DNA from: Alphaproteobacteria bacterium | GTDB lineage: Bacteria > Pseudomonadota > Alphaproteobacteria > Rhizobiales > Rhizobiaceae | DNA: 64,000 bases | Direction: 5' to 3' | NCBI GenBank assembly: GCA_016861165.1 | Contig: BOKV01000008.1 | Span: 83,749-147,748, forward strand | Shown: positions 7,985 to 16,991 of the stretch, piece by piece | How positions within the stretch are numbered: position 1 is the first letter of the stretch | Layout of the letters: the number at the start of each line of letters is the position of its first letter | The notes under the pieces: model-generated | The model's input: the letters and a program-made list of their open reading frames with translations, nothing else | Told to the model about the DNA's origin: nothing | The model's database searches: none | Translations under genes and position numbers: made by a program

Positions 7985-8731
7985 TCACTGGCAGGCCTGC
8001 GGTTCGCCGTTGCGCGCCGTGCCCTGCGGCGCCAGCGCCGGCACGAACACCTGCCGGTGCTGGCGGGCGCCGGCCGGCAGCCCTTGATAGAGCCGCTTCG
8101 ACGCCTCGACCATGATGACGCCTGAAAACACCGGCCACAGCCTGCGGCCGATCCGTTCCAGGCTGGCATAGGCCCGGATCATCGCAGTCCGGCGTACCGG
8201 CGGAAAATGCAGCGCGTCCGACCAGGCGGTCGGAGCCAGCAGCGCCTCGCGCAGCAATTGCGACAGCTGTCCACGGCTGAACGGACGGCCGGTGCCGAAC
8301 GGCGTCGTCTCCAGCCGGGCCCAAAGGCCGCGCCGGTTCGGCACCACGATCAGCAGCCGCCCGCCGGGGGTGAGCACCCGCCAGGCCTCCTTGAGCGTGT
8401 CGGCCGGGCTCTCGCAATGTTCGAGCAGATGCACCATCAGCATGCGGTCGATCGAGGAATCGGGTAGCGGCAATTGCTCGTCGAAGACGAGCGCGGTCGC
8501 CGACGGGCCGCGCGGCGGCCATTCGACCGCCCCCTGCGCGGCCGGCATCAGCGCGATCACGCGCTCGGCCCGGTCGCGGTAGCGGTCGATCCACGGCACG
8601 CAATAGCCAAGGCCGACCACGCGCTCGTTGGCCGCCTCGTCCCACATCGCGCCGATCGCCCGTGCCAGCGAAATGCGCACGACGCGCCCCAGCGGTTGGG
8701 CATAGAATTCGCGCAGGTCAATTACGTCCAT
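7985..8731 (-). CDS. class I SAM-dependent methyltransferase
   Basis: This 248-residue protein resembles the methyltransferase type 11 group. It has the FDEQLPLPDSSIDRML strand that holds the post-II motif, then HLLEHCESP and EAWRVLTPGGRLLIVVPNRRG, the usual motif III region. The glycine-rich motif I is weak (VVGLGYCVPW). I chose the ATG at 8731, about 7 bases after an ACGGGA ribosome site. The ATG at 8737 would add two residues. The substrate is unknown. The gene diverges from gloB, an arrangement I recall as common in Hyphomicrobiales. Confidence 0.8.
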   Translation of the reverse strand: MDVIDLREFYAQPLGRVVRISLARAIGAMWDEAANERVVGLGYCVPWIDRYRDRAERVIALMPAAQGAVEWPPRGPSATALVFDEQLPLPDSSIDRMLMVHLLEHCESPADTLKEAWRVLTPGGRLLIVVPNRRGLWARLETTPFGTGRPFSRGQLSQLLREALLAPTAWSDALHFPPVRRTAMIRAYASLERIGRRLWPVFSGVIMVEASKRLYQGLPAGARQHRQVFVPALAPQGTARNGEPQACQ

Positions 8732-8892
8732 GTGCATTCCCGTCAGATAGCATGCGAAGGGGGCGAGCTTAAGCTGGCGCGTGTCATCGCTCAAACCCCG
8801 CTCAAGCGGTTGATGCCTCGCGGCGCTGGCCATCGGCGGCCCCCGCCCCTATGGTGCCCCAATTGCGCAGACTTGCGCAGACGAGGAACGCC

Positions 8893-9651
8893 ATGAGCAA
8901 GCTTGCATTCCACCAGTATCCCTGCCTGAGCGACAATTACGGCGTGCTCGTCCACGACGTGGCGGCCGGCGAGACGTTTGCCGTCGACGTGCCCGACGCC
9001 GATGCCACCCTCGCCGCGCTGGCGGCGACCGGCTGGAAGCTGACGCACATCCTCGTCACCCATCATCACGACGACCACATCCAGGGCATTCCGGCGGTCA
9101 AGGCCGCCACGGCCTGTGTCGTGATCGGTCCGGCCGGCATCGCCGCGGTCGACCGCGCCGTCGCCGGCGGCGACGTCGTCGATCTCGCCGGCGAAGGGAT
9201 CCGGGTGATCGCCACGCCCGGCCACACGCTCGACATGCTCAACTATTTCCTGCCCGGCGCGCGCGTGCTGTTTGCCGGCGACACGCTGTTCGCCATGGGC
9301 TGCGGCCGCGTCTTCGAGGGCACGCCGGCGCAGATGTGGGCCTCGCTCGAAAAGCTGATGGCGCTGCCGGCCGACACCATGATCTATTGCGGCCACGAAT
9401 ACACCCTTGCCAATGGCCGCTTCGCCCTGACGGTCGACGGCGGCAATGCCGCGCTCGTCGCCCGCATGAAGGAGGTCGAGGCCTTGCGTGGCCAGGGCAG
9501 GCCGACGCTGCCGACCGTGCTCGACCTTGAGCTCGCCACCAACCCCTTCCTGCGCGCTGCCGACCCGGCCATCCGCGCCGGCCTCGGCATGGACCGCGCC
9601 AGCGACGCCGAGGTCTTCGCCGAGCTGCGCGAGCGCAAGAACCGCGGCTAA
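8893..9651 (+). CDS. gloB: hydroxyacylglutathione hydrolase (glyoxalase II)
   Basis: The enzyme hydrolyses S-lactoylglutathione to D-lactate and glutathione in methylglyoxal detoxification. The 252-residue product has the metallo-beta-lactamase fold. The metal motif THHHDDH is at about 56-62, TPGHTLDML carries a later His ligand, FAGDTLFAMGCGR carries the bridging Asp, and CGHEYT carries the last His. The C-terminal helical glutathione-binding domain is complete, ending FAELRERKNRG. The start follows GAGGAA. The stop codon abuts a dispersed repeat whose hairpin may end transcription. Confidence 0.93.
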   Translation: MSKLAFHQYPCLSDNYGVLVHDVAAGETFAVDVPDADATLAALAATGWKLTHILVTHHHDDHIQGIPAVKAATACVVIGPAGIAAVDRAVAGGDVVDLAGEGIRVIATPGHTLDMLNYFLPGARVLFAGDTLFAMGCGRVFEGTPAQMWASLEKLMALPADTMIYCGHEYTLANGRFALTVDGGNAALVARMKEVEALRGQGRPTLPTVLDLELATNPFLRAADPAIRAGLGMDRASDAEVFAELRERKNRG

Positions 9652-9752
9652 AGCTTCATCCCGCCGAGCGGTATCGCGAGGCGGACAAGATGACGCGACC
9701 AAACAAATAGATAGAGCAAAACCCCGATTCGTCTGGATCGGGTTTTGCTCTA
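9652..9752 (+). repeat. dispersed palindromic intergenic repeat, copy 2
   Basis: This 101-bp copy starts one base after the gloB stop and reads AAGCTTCATCCCGCCGAGCGG at its left end. It then has the conserved core GACAAGATGACGCGAC and ends in a perfect hairpin. It is the reverse complement of copy 1 (2422-2525) with few differences, and it has the same orientation as copy 3 (21312-21389). Confidence 0.85.
9713..9751 (+). terminator. hairpin at the end of repeat copy 2
   Basis: AGAGCAAAACCCCGAT at 9713-9728 pairs with ATCGGGTTTTGCTCT at 9737-9751 around a short loop. The stem is long and nearly perfect and lies just downstream of gloB. The T tract is within the stem and does not follow it, so it could act as a bidirectional terminator or an mRNA-stabilising hairpin. 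The role is inferred. Confidence 0.5.
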
Positions 9753-9824
9753 GCGCGGGCCTTGCAAATGCATGCCTCGCACCCCATGATGCCGGCATGT
9801 CGGGCAACAAGGGAGCGGCAGCCC

Positions 9825-10220
9825 ATGCTGGATGAGACGGAGGACGAACAGCCCGTTCGGGTCGCCGGGCAAACGGACAACGTGATCCGTTTCGACCCGG
9901 CGAAACGCGGCAAGCCCGGCGAACTGGTGTCGTTCACCCGGCGCGAGCTTGACCAGATCCTCCGCATCTACGGCCACAAGGTGGCCGCCGGCGAATGGCG
10001 CGACTACGCCATCGACATGCTGAAGGACCGGGCGGTGTTCTCGGTCTTCCGGCGGTCGACGGAAGTCCCGCTCTACCTCATCGAGAAGAACCCGCGGCTC
10101 GCCCGCCGCCAGGGCGCCTATTGCGTGACCAGCGCCGCCGGCCACGTGCTGCGCCGCGGCCAGGAGCTCGCGGGCGTGCTCAAGTTCTTCGACAAGCGGC
10201 CGCGTCTCGCCGCCGTCTGA
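9825..10220 (+). CDS. DUF2794 domain-containing protein
   Basis: This is a 131-residue soluble protein of a family found in alphaproteobacteria and of unknown function. The start at 9825 follows GGGAG by about 9 bases, while the longer frame from 9762 lacks a site. The protein has an acidic N-terminus, then VIRFDPAKRGKP, the conserved FTRRELDQILRIYGHKVAAGEWRDYAID helical block (quoted in part: RELDQILRIYG), and the strands AVFSVFRR and PLYLIEKNP. It has no membrane segment. Its tail faces the convergent GNAT gene 2 bp away. Confidence 0.82.
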   Translation: MLDETEDEQPVRVAGQTDNVIRFDPAKRGKPGELVSFTRRELDQILRIYGHKVAAGEWRDYAIDMLKDRAVFSVFRRSTEVPLYLIEKNPRLARRQGAYCVTSAAGHVLRRGQELAGVLKFFDKRPRLAAV

Positions 10221-10222
10221 GG

Positions 10223-10798
10223 CTATCCCCCGAACAGCGTGCCCGGATAAGCCTTCTCGTCAGGCAGGGTCCGAGCCCCCTCTCCCAGCGGGCGCTGCAT
10301 GAACTCCGTGTCGAGCCAGCGGCCGAACTTGAAGCCGCTCGCGGCGATGCGTCCGCACGAGACAAAGCCGGCCGCCTGGTGCAGGCCGATCGAGGCCGGA
10401 TGGGCGCCGCCGATGACCGCGACCATCTGGCGGAAGCCGAGGGCGTCGCATTCGCCGAGCAGCCGATCGAGTAGTGCCCGGCCGATGCCGCTCCCGCGCC
10501 GGGCGGCGTCGACATAGATCGAATCCTCGACCAGCCAGCGATAGGCTGGGCGGGTGCGGAAGGCCGAGGCATAGGCGTAGCCGGCCACCGCGCCCGGCGC
10601 TCCGGCCACGAGCCATGGATAGCCGCCGGCGGTCACGGCTTCAAAGCGCGTGCGCATCTCGGCCGCCGTCGGTGGCACCAGCTCATAGGAGGCGACCCCG
10701 CTCAGGACGCTCTCGGCATAGATGGCGCCGATCGCGTCGAGGTCGTCGGCCGTCGCGCGACGGATGACGGTGCCGGCGGTAGGAGGACGGTCGTGCAT
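10223..10798 (-). CDS. GNAT family N-acetyltransferase (phosphinothricin-type)
   Basis: The 191-residue protein has one GNAT domain. It begins VIRRATADDLDAIGAIYAES, the usual first strand and helix. The acetyl-CoA motif RRGSGIGRALLDRLL is at about 96-110 with the RxxGxG core, and the C-terminal HQAAGFVSCGRI strand follows. The overall order matches the bar/pat-like phosphinothricin acetyltransferase subgroup, but the substrate cannot be told from sequence. The ATG at 10798 gives the family's usual length, while the open frame extends to 10876. It converges on the DUF2794 gene. Confidence 0.83.
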   Translation of the reverse strand: MHDRPPTAGTVIRRATADDLDAIGAIYAESVLSGVASYELVPPTAAEMRTRFEAVTAGGYPWLVAGAPGAVAGYAYASAFRTRPAYRWLVEDSIYVDAARRGSGIGRALLDRLLGECDALGFRQMVAVIGGAHPASIGLHQAAGFVSCGRIAASGFKFGRWLDTEFMQRPLGEGARTLPDEKAYPGTLFGG

Positions 10799-10870
10799 GG
10801 TCGGTTGCGCTTGCGGGCGGTCGTGCTTGGGGGGCGGTCCGAGGATGCGCGGCCACATTGCCAGCCTGTC

Positions 10871-10904
10871 CGCCAAAAGAAAAGGGGCGGCCGCGCCGCC
10901 CCTT
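10871..10904 (-). terminator. intrinsic terminator of the Bax-inhibitor gene
   Basis: On the minus strand AAGGGGCGG at 10904-10896 pairs with CCGCCCCTT at 10890-10882 around a 5-base loop. A TTTTCTTTTGG tract follows at 10883-10871. This is a classic rho-independent terminator, placed 26 bp after the stop codon of the gene at 10930-11676. Confidence 0.8.
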
Positions 10905-10929
10905 CCGTGATGCTTCTGTCGCTGCCGCG

Positions 10930-11676
10930 TTACTCGCGATTGCCGAGGAACTGCAGCAGGAACATGAACATGTTGATGAAGTCGAGATAGAGCGTCAGCG
11001 CGCCCATGATCGCCGAGCGGCCCATCATCGTCTCGTCATGGGCGACGACGTCGTACATGTTCTTGATCTTCTGCGTGTCCCAGGCGGTCAGTCCGGCGAA
11101 CACCATGACGCCGATCACCGAGATCGCCCACTGCATCGCGGACGACTGCAGGAACAGGTTGACGAGCATCGCGATGATGAGGCCGAACAGGCCCATCACC
11201 ATGAACGAGCCCATCGCCGACAGGTCGCGCTTGGTCGTGTAGCCATAGAGGCTGAGCGCGCCGAAGGCCGCGGCGGTGATGAAGAAGGTCTGAGTGATCG
11301 AGGTCGCCGTGAAGACCAGGAACACCGTCGACAGCGACACGCCGACCAGGATCGAATAGACCCAGAAGGTCGCCTGCGCGGCGCCGACGCTCATCGAGTT
11401 GATCCTGAACGCCAGGAAGAACACCAGCACGAGCGGCGCGAACATCACCACCCATTTCAGCGCGCTGGTGTAGATCGCCGTGCCGAAAGGCGTGAGCTGG
11501 CCACCGCTGACGGCCATGTTGAAGGTCGCGAACGCGGCCACGCCGGTTAGCGCCAGCGCGATCGCCATGTAGTTGTAGACCTTCAGCAGATAGGCGCGAA
11601 GACCTTCGTCATACTCGGCCCGCACGCCGGTGGCGGTCATGCCGGCCCGAGCCATGTTGGTGCGATAGTCAGCCAT
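10930..11676 (-). CDS. Bax inhibitor-1/YccA family inner-membrane protein
   Basis: This 248-residue protein has the BI-1 pattern of seven closely spaced hydrophobic helices from about residue 33 to the C-terminus. It has the conserved central AFGALSLYGYTTKRDLS and the late FAGLTAWDTQKIKNMYD, which carries the Asp pair region of the family. BI-1 proteins are proposed pH-sensitive ion channels or regulators of membrane stress. The start at 11676 follows GAGAGAGGA, while the open frame to 11781 has no site. The upstream leader holds a strong hairpin, perhaps a ybhL-type RNA, and a terminator follows the gene, so it seems monocistronic. Confidence 0.9.
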   Translation of the reverse strand: MADYRTNMARAGMTATGVRAEYDEGLRAYLLKVYNYMAIALALTGVAAFATFNMAVSGGQLTPFGTAIYTSALKWVVMFAPLVLVFFLAFRINSMSVGAAQATFWVYSILVGVSLSTVFLVFTATSITQTFFITAAAFGALSLYGYTTKRDLSAMGSFMVMGLFGLIIAMLVNLFLQSSAMQWAISVIGVMVFAGLTAWDTQKIKNMYDVVAHDETMMGRSAIMGALTLYLDFINMFMFLLQFLGNRE

Positions 11677-11745
11677 CGATTCCTCTCTCTGGTTGGCTAG
11701 AATTCCTGTGCGCGGGCACATTGCCCGCGACTTGCGCCAAATATG
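11677..11745 (-). ncRNA. candidate ybhL leader RNA motif
   Basis: The 5' leader of the BI-1 (YbhL-like) gene holds a perfect 8-bp hairpin. On the minus strand CGCGGGCA at 11729-11722 pairs with TGCCCGCG at 11718-11711 around the loop ATG. It is followed by the ribosome site GAGAGAGGA. A structured ybhL leader is known upstream of this gene family in alphaproteobacteria. The match here is by position and hairpin shape only. A covariance search would be needed to confirm it. Confidence 0.45.
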
Positions 11746-11802
11746 GGCATTTTTGCCGCGCCGGGCAAGGTCCGCGCGCACGATTCGCCGCGCCGCCGGG
11801 GC

Positions 11803-14358
11803 CTACAGTTCCCGCAGATAGGGCGCCGCCTTCTGGCCGAGAATGCGCCAGGTGCCGGCGAGACCGACGCCGACCGTCACGGCGAGCGCCAGCGCCACCA
11901 CGGCGAGCGCCACCGGCGGATCGAAGATGGCGCGGAACTGCATGATCTCGGTCACCACATACCAGGCCGCGAGCCCGCCGGCAGCGAGCGCGAATACAGC
12001 CGTGGCCAGCCCGAGCATGCCGAACTCGTAGACGAAGGCGGCGAGCAGCACCGGCCGGCGCGCGCCGAGCGTCTTCAGTACCACGGCATCGTGGCTGCGC
12101 GCCTGGTTGCCGGCGGCCAGCGCCCCGGCCAGCACCAGCGCCGAGACGATCAGCGCCACCGCGGAGACGGCGCGGATGGCGTTGCCGAGCTGGCCGATCA
12201 GCCCGTTGACCACCTCCAGCGCGTCGCGAACGCGCACCGAGGCGACCGACGGGAAGGCGGCCGTGATCTCGCGCAGGATCGCGGCGTCGCGGGCGACATC
12301 GGTCGCGCCGGGGATCGACAGCGTCGCCAGATAGTTGACCGGCGCGCCGGCGAAGGCGTTGGGCGAGAACACCATGACGAAATTGATGCCGAGCGACTCC
12401 CATTCGACATTGCGCAGATTGGCGATGCGCGCCGCGATCGAACGGCCGAGAACGTTGACCTCGACCATGTCGCCGACGCCGAGGCCGAGTTCGCCGGCCT
12501 CCTCGGCCGAGAACGAGACCAGCGGCTCGCCGGCATGGTCGGCCGGCCACCACTGGCCGGCGGCGAGCGTCGCGTTGTCCGGCTTGGTCGCGGCGAAGGT
12601 GATGCCGCGGTCGCCGCGCAGCACCCAGCCGCCATTCTCGCCGACCGGATAGGCATCGGCGTCGATGCCCTTCAGCCGGGTGACGCGTCCGCGCAGCATC
12701 GGCACCGCTTCGAGCCGGCCGCCCGGGGCCAGTTCGGCGGTCCTTGCGGTGAACGCATCGATCTGCGAACCCGGTATGTCGACGAAGAAGAAGGATGGTG
12801 CCTCCTTCGGCAGGTTCTCGGTGACTTGCCGGCGCAGGCTGCCGTCGATCAGCGCCAGCGCCACCACCAGCGCCAGGCCCAGCCCGAGCGACAGGATGAC
12901 CGAAGCGGTCAGCGCGCCTGGCCGGTGGATGTTGCCGATCGCCAGCGCCCAGGTGGTCGAGCGCGGCCGCGGCACCCGGCGCGCCAGCCACTGCACGAGC
13001 ACGGCGACGCCGCGCAGCAGCAGGAACGAGAACGCCATGGCGCCGAGAAAGGTGAGCGCGATGGTGCGGTTGTCGGAGACCAGCACGGCGAGCGCCGCCA
13101 GCACGGCGACGCCGCCGGCGACCAGCGCGAGATAGAACGGCGCCGGCCAGCGCCGCGCCTCGAAGCCGGCCGAGCGGAACAGGGAGGCGGCCTGCGTCTC
13201 GCGCGCGATCGCCAGCGGCCAGGCGGCGAAGACGAAGGCGGTCAGCATTCCGAAGACGGTCGCGAGCACCAGCGCCGAGGGATGCAGGATCGCCGTTTCC
13301 GACACCGGCAGCAGCCCGGCCAGCGCCGCCCGTGCGACATGCGGCAGCGCCACGCTGACGACGAGCCCGATGGCGATGCCGCCGAGCGCCAGGATCATGA
13401 TCTGGATCAGATAGGTAAGGAAGATGAACCGCCCGGCCGCCCCGACCGACTTCAGCGTCGCGATCACCGGCCGCTTGGTGTCGAGAAAGGCGCGCACCGA
13501 ATTGGCGACGCCGACGCCGCCGACCACCAGCGCGGTCAGGCCGACCAGGGTCAGGAACTGGGAGAAGCGCTCGATGTTGCGCGACAGCGATGGCGCCGCG
13601 TTGTCGCGCGAGCGCACCCGCCAGCCGATGTCCTTGAACCGCGCGGTGGCGGCCTCGGTGAAGCGCCTCACACCCGCCTCGCTGTCGTCGCCGAGCCTGA
13701 CGGCGAAGCTTGAACGAAAGAGCGAGCCCGGCTGGATCAGGCCGGTCGCGGCCAGTCCATCGAGCGTGATCAGCACGCGCGGTCCGAAGCCGAAGCCCTC
13801 AGACAGCCGGTCCGGCTCGCTCTCGATGGCGCCGGCAATGGAGAAGGACTGCTCGCCGACGGCGAGCCGGTCGCCGGGTCTGAGCCCCAGCCGCTCCATC
13901 AGCAGCGGGTCGACCCAGGCCTGGTCGGCCCGCGCCGCCGCCATGTCGACCGCGCCGTCGGACGCGCGCAGTTCGCCATAGAGCGGATAGCTGGCGTCGG
14001 CCGCCTTGACCTCGACCAGCGCCTGGTCGGCGCCGTCGGCGCGTCGGGCCATGGCGCGCAGCGTCACCGTCTCCGAGATCGCGCCCGACCGCTCGAGGAA
14101 GCGGATCGCCTCTTCCGGCGGCCGCTGCTGCACCAGCGAGACGGCGACGTCGCCGCCAAGAATGGCCTGGCCCTGCACCGCTATGCCGCCGGTGATCGCG
14201 CCGGCCACCGAGTTGACGCCGCCGATGGCGCCGACGCCGAGCGCGATGCAGGCGAGAAAGACATAGAAGCCGGAGAGGCCGCCGCGCAGTTCGCGCAGCG
14301 CCAGCCGCGCCGCCAGCGCCAGGCCCTGGCCGCCCGATCGCGCCGCCGTGCCGGTCAT
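11803..14358 (-). CDS. ABC transporter permease, YbbP-like (FtsX-type)
   Basis: The 851-residue inner-membrane protein has two FtsX-type permease units. A first helix at about 30-50 precedes a large periplasmic domain (about 60-250). Helices follow in groups at about 265-440, then a second periplasmic domain (about 500-710), and final helices lie at about 720-840. This matches the YbbP family, whose partner ATPase YbbA is encoded directly upstream with a 4-bp ATGA overlap. The divergent neighbour is TesA, as in many proteobacteria. YbbAP is thought to move lipids or other hydrophobic molecules out of the inner membrane, and the substrate here is not known. Confidence 0.88.
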   Translation of the reverse strand: MTGTAARSGGQGLALAARLALRELRGGLSGFYVFLACIALGVGAIGGVNSVAGAITGGIAVQGQAILGGDVAVSLVQQRPPEEAIRFLERSGAISETVTLRAMARRADGADQALVEVKAADASYPLYGELRASDGAVDMAAARADQAWVDPLLMERLGLRPGDRLAVGEQSFSIAGAIESEPDRLSEGFGFGPRVLITLDGLAATGLIQPGSLFRSSFAVRLGDDSEAGVRRFTEAATARFKDIGWRVRSRDNAAPSLSRNIERFSQFLTLVGLTALVVGGVGVANSVRAFLDTKRPVIATLKSVGAAGRFIFLTYLIQIMILALGGIAIGLVVSVALPHVARAALAGLLPVSETAILHPSALVLATVFGMLTAFVFAAWPLAIARETQAASLFRSAGFEARRWPAPFYLALVAGGVAVLAALAVLVSDNRTIALTFLGAMAFSFLLLRGVAVLVQWLARRVPRPRSTTWALAIGNIHRPGALTASVILSLGLGLALVVALALIDGSLRRQVTENLPKEAPSFFFVDIPGSQIDAFTARTAELAPGGRLEAVPMLRGRVTRLKGIDADAYPVGENGGWVLRGDRGITFAATKPDNATLAAGQWWPADHAGEPLVSFSAEEAGELGLGVGDMVEVNVLGRSIAARIANLRNVEWESLGINFVMVFSPNAFAGAPVNYLATLSIPGATDVARDAAILREITAAFPSVASVRVRDALEVVNGLIGQLGNAIRAVSAVALIVSALVLAGALAAGNQARSHDAVVLKTLGARRPVLLAAFVYEFGMLGLATAVFALAAGGLAAWYVVTEIMQFRAIFDPPVALAVVALALAVTVGVGLAGTWRILGQKAAPYLREL

Positions 14359-15062
14359 TGCGCCGCCGCCGGCATGGCCGCGTCCGGCACGATGCTGCCC
14401 GAACGCATGCGCACGACCCGGCCGCAGCGGCGCGCCAGCCGCGTGTCGTGGGTCACGAGCAGCAATGTGGTGGCGCGCTCGTCCTGCTTGGCGAAGATCA
14501 GATCGACGATCTGGGCGCCGGTCTCCTCGTCGAGATTGCCGGTCGGCTCGTCGGCGACCAGGATGGCCGGCTCCGGCACCAGCGCCCGGGCGATCGCCAC
14601 GCGCTGCTGCTCGCCGCCCGACAATTGCGCCGGGTAGTGCCTGAGCCGGGCGCCGAGGCCGACCGCATCGAGTTCGGCCGCGGCCCGGTCGAAGGCGTCG
14701 CGGGCACCGGCCAGCTCCAGCGGTACGGCGACATTCTCGAGCGCCGTCATGTTGGGGATCAGGTGGAAGGACTGGAAGACGATGCCGACATTGCGGCCGC
14801 GAAAGGCGGCGAGCTCGTCCTCGCCCATGGCGCCGAGTTCGCTTCCCGCCACGACGACCTGGCCGGCGTCGGCGCGCTCCAGTCCGGCGACGACCATCAG
14901 CAGCGTCGACTTGCCGGAGCCGGACGGCCCGAGGATCGCCACCGATTCGCCGCCATCGACGCCGAGGCTGACATCGTCGAGCACATGGACGCGCGATGGC
15001 CCGTCGCCCAGCGTCAGATGCACGCCCTTGAGATCGATGACCGGCTTGCGGCGCCCGAGCAT
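14355..15062 (-). CDS. ABC transporter ATP-binding protein, YbbA-like
   Basis: This 235-residue cytoplasmic ATPase is the partner of the YbbP-like permease. It has Walker [10 protein letters not shown] at about 46-54, the Q-loop [20 protein letters not shown], the signature [15 protein letters not shown], Walker [13 protein letters not shown] and the switch His in [10 protein letters not shown]. It belongs to the LolD/MacB-like group. The ATG at 15062 has a GGGGGAA ribosome site, and the frame extension to 15164 would run into the divergent tesA promoter region. Its last four bases overlap the permease start, so the two are co-translated. Confidence 0.9.
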   Translation of the reverse strand: MLGRRKPVIDLKGVHLTLGDGPSRVHVLDDVSLGVDGGESVAILGPSGSGKSTLLMVVAGLERADAGQVVVAGSELGAMGEDELAAFRGRNVGIVFQSFHLIPNMTALENVAVPLELAGARDAFDRAAAELDAVGLGARLRHYPAQLSGGEQQRVAIARALVPEPAILVADEPTGNLDEETGAQIVDLIFAKQDERATTLLLVTHDTRLARRCGRVVRMRSGSIVPDAAMPAAAQ

Positions 15063-15142
15063 GCTGTTCCCCCGGTGGTTGTTACGCGCCACCGGCAGAC
15101 CTAACTCTAGCGGGCGGCACAGGCACATATGGAAAGCTGAGC

Positions 15143-15817
15143 ATGGGATTGAAAGCGCTGGCAAATGAAAGATTGTTCATTTTGGCGGCGATCCTGCTCG
15201 CCGTGGCGCTCGCCGGCGGGCTGTCGGCGGGGCCGGCCATGGCGCGGCAGCTGACCATCGTCGCGCTCGGCGACAGCCTCGTCGCCGGCTACGGGCTTGC
15301 CGATTCGCAGGCCTTCCCCGCCCGGCTGCAGCAGGCGTTGCGCGCCCGCGGCCATGACGTCACCGTCGTCAATGCCGGCGTCTCGGGCGATACCAGCGCC
15401 GGCGGGCTCGAACGCCTCGACTGGTCGGTGCCGGAGGGAGCCGACGCCGTCATCGTCGAACTAGGCGCCAACGACGCGCTGCGCGGTCTGTCGCCGCAGG
15501 CGACGCGCCGCAACATCGCGGCGATCGTCGGGCGACTCAAGGCGCGCGGTATCGCCGTCCTGCTCGCCGGCATGCTGGCGCCGCCCAACATGGGCGCCGA
15601 CTATGCCGACGCCTTCAACGCCGTCTTCCCCGACATCGCGCGCGACCACGATGTGCCGCTCTACCCGTTCTTTCTAGACGGCGTGGCGGCCAATGCCGAG
15701 CTCGTCCAGGCCGACGGCATGCACCCGACGGCGGCCGGCATCGACGAGATCGTCAGCCGCTTCCTGCCCAGCGCCGAGCGGCTCATCGCGCAACTGACGG
15801 CGCAACTGGACGATTGA
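15143..15817 (+). CDS. tesA: arylesterase / TesA-type SGNH hydrolase
   Basis: This is a secreted or periplasmic esterase or thioesterase. The 224-residue protein has an N-terminal hydrophobic signal at about 8-32 ending near GPAMA-RQ. SGNH block [14 protein letters not shown] holds the Ser nucleophile at about 45, block II has [12 protein letters not shown], block III has [10 protein letters not shown], and block [10 protein letters not shown] has the catalytic Asp and His. It diverges from the ybbAP-like pair across 80 bp. Divergent tesA-ybbAP is a common arrangement and suggests a joint role in lipid turnover or export. Confidence 0.9.
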   Translation: MGLKALANERLFILAAILLAVALAGGLSAGPAMARQLTIVALGDSLVAGYGLADSQAFPARLQQALRARGHDVTVVNAGVSGDTSAGGLERLDWSVPEGADAVIVELGANDALRGLSPQATRRNIAAIVGRLKARGIAVLLAGMLAPPNMGADYADAFNAVFPDIARDHDVPLYPFFLDGVAANAELVQADGMHPTAAGIDEIVSRFLPSAERLIAQLTAQLDD

Positions 15818-15916
15818 ACCGAACGCGCGCCCGTGATTGTCCCCCGCGATTATCCCTTGTCGGAGCGGCCGGCGCGTGATTCCCTGACCGACGGGAACTG
15901 ATTCGAGGTGACCGCG

Positions 15917-16501
15917 ATGCCCAGACTGTTCACGGCCATCGAAATCCCCCCGGAAATCGCCCTGTCGCTCTCCATGCTGCGCGGCGGCCTGCCCGGCGGC
16001 CGCTGGATCGACCCGGAGAACTACCACATCACGCTGCGCTTCATCGGCGACATCGACGGCCGCACCGCCGATGAGGTCGCAGGCGCGCTGGCGCGCATCG
16101 AGCGGCGCCCGCTGCGGCTGCGCCTGCGCGGCCTCGATGCCTTCGGCGGCAACAAGCCGCACGCCATCTATGCCGGCGTCGAGCCGGATCCGGGCCTGAG
16201 CGAACTGCAGGCCGAGCAGGAGCGGCTGCTCCAGCGCATCGGCCTCAAGGCCGAGGGCCGCCGCTACGTCCCGCATGTGACGCTCGCCCGTCTGCGCAAC
16301 GCGCGCCCGGCCGATATCGCCAGCTATCTGTCGCTGCGCGGCGATTTCACCACCGAGCGGTTCGCGGTCGACCGATTCGTGCTGTTCTCCTCGCGCGCCT
16401 CGGTCGGTGGCGGCCCCTACATCGCCGAGGAGCATTTCCCGCTGCGCGCCGGCCGCGGCGCCGCCGGCCGGCATATCGGCGCGACCTCCGCCTTCTCGTG
16501 A
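15917..16501 (+). CDS. thpR: RNA 2',3'-cyclic phosphodiesterase
   Basis: This 2H-phosphoesterase opens 2',3'-cyclic phosphate ends of RNA to 2'-phosphates (formerly 2'-5' RNA ligase, LigT). Two HxTx signatures are visible, YHITLRF at about 37-43 and PHVTLAR at about 122-128, and they line the active site. The length of 194 residues is normal. The ATG at 15917 follows GAGG. An upstream GTG at 15908 lies within the ribosome site and is less likely. The stop codon nearly touches the next reading frame. Confidence 0.9.
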   Translation: MPRLFTAIEIPPEIALSLSMLRGGLPGGRWIDPENYHITLRFIGDIDGRTADEVAGALARIERRPLRLRLRGLDAFGGNKPHAIYAGVEPDPGLSELQAEQERLLQRIGLKAEGRRYVPHVTLARLRNARPADIASYLSLRGDFTTERFAVDRFVLFSSRASVGGGPYIAEEHFPLRAGRGAAGRHIGATSAFS

Positions 16502-16578
16502 CCGCCGCGCCGCCTTTGCCGCCGACCTCGCTTGCCAGGCGGCGGCAGCGACCCCATCTTCCCTTGCGGGAGATGAAG

Positions 16579-16971
16579 ATGGACAAGGTACTGATCGGCG
16601 AAATCCTCGACCCCGAACCCGGCATCGAGCGCGCGCGCCGGCGCGAGCGCCGGGTACGTTCCGGCTTCTGGCGCACCGTGCGCCTGGCTGCCCGGCGCAT
16701 TCCCTTCATGGAGGATGTGGTCGCCTCCTATTACTGCGCGCTCGATCCGCGCACCCCGGCCCGCACCCGCGCGGTGCTCATCGGCGCGCTCGCCTATTTC
16801 GTGCTGCCGACCGATTTCGTGCCGGACTTCATCGCCGGCTTCGGCTTCACCGACGACATCGCCGTGCTGACCGCCGCGCTCGCTGCCGTTCGTGGCGCGC
16901 TCAACGACGCCCACTATTCGGCGGCGCGGCGCGCCCTTGCCGATCCGGACGCCCAGAACGACGAGCATTGA
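16579..16971 (+). CDS. YkvA family protein (DUF1232)
   Basis: The product is 130 residues from the ATG at 16579, which follows GGGAGATG. In-frame starts at 16573 and 16498 are possible. A basic N-terminal half precedes the DUF1232 core, ALDPRTPARTRAVLIGALAYFVLPTDFVPDFI in outline, with its PxDxxPDF signature (VLPTDFVPDF, about 75-84). One or two short hydrophobic segments there suggest membrane association. The function of the family is unknown. It lies between thpR and a TrmH-type methylase, all in the same direction. Confidence 0.8.
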   Translation: MDKVLIGEILDPEPGIERARRRERRVRSGFWRTVRLAARRIPFMEDVVASYYCALDPRTPARTRAVLIGALAYFVLPTDFVPDFIAGFGFTDDIAVLTAALAAVRGALNDAHYSAARRALADPDAQNDEH

Positions 16972-16991
16972 GCAGTGGCGGGCGCTCTTCC

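Noticed and set aside
5158..8169. A 1003-codon open frame on the minus strand across DUF2125, tyrC and hisC
   Set aside because: It is antisense or out of frame to well-supported genes, has Arg/Gly/Ala-heavy composition and no domain. It reflects the scarcity of stops in GC-rich DNA.
11743..13713. A 656-codon plus-strand frame within the YbbP-like permease
   Set aside because: Low-complexity, charged translation with no motif. The minus-strand permease is clearly the real gene.
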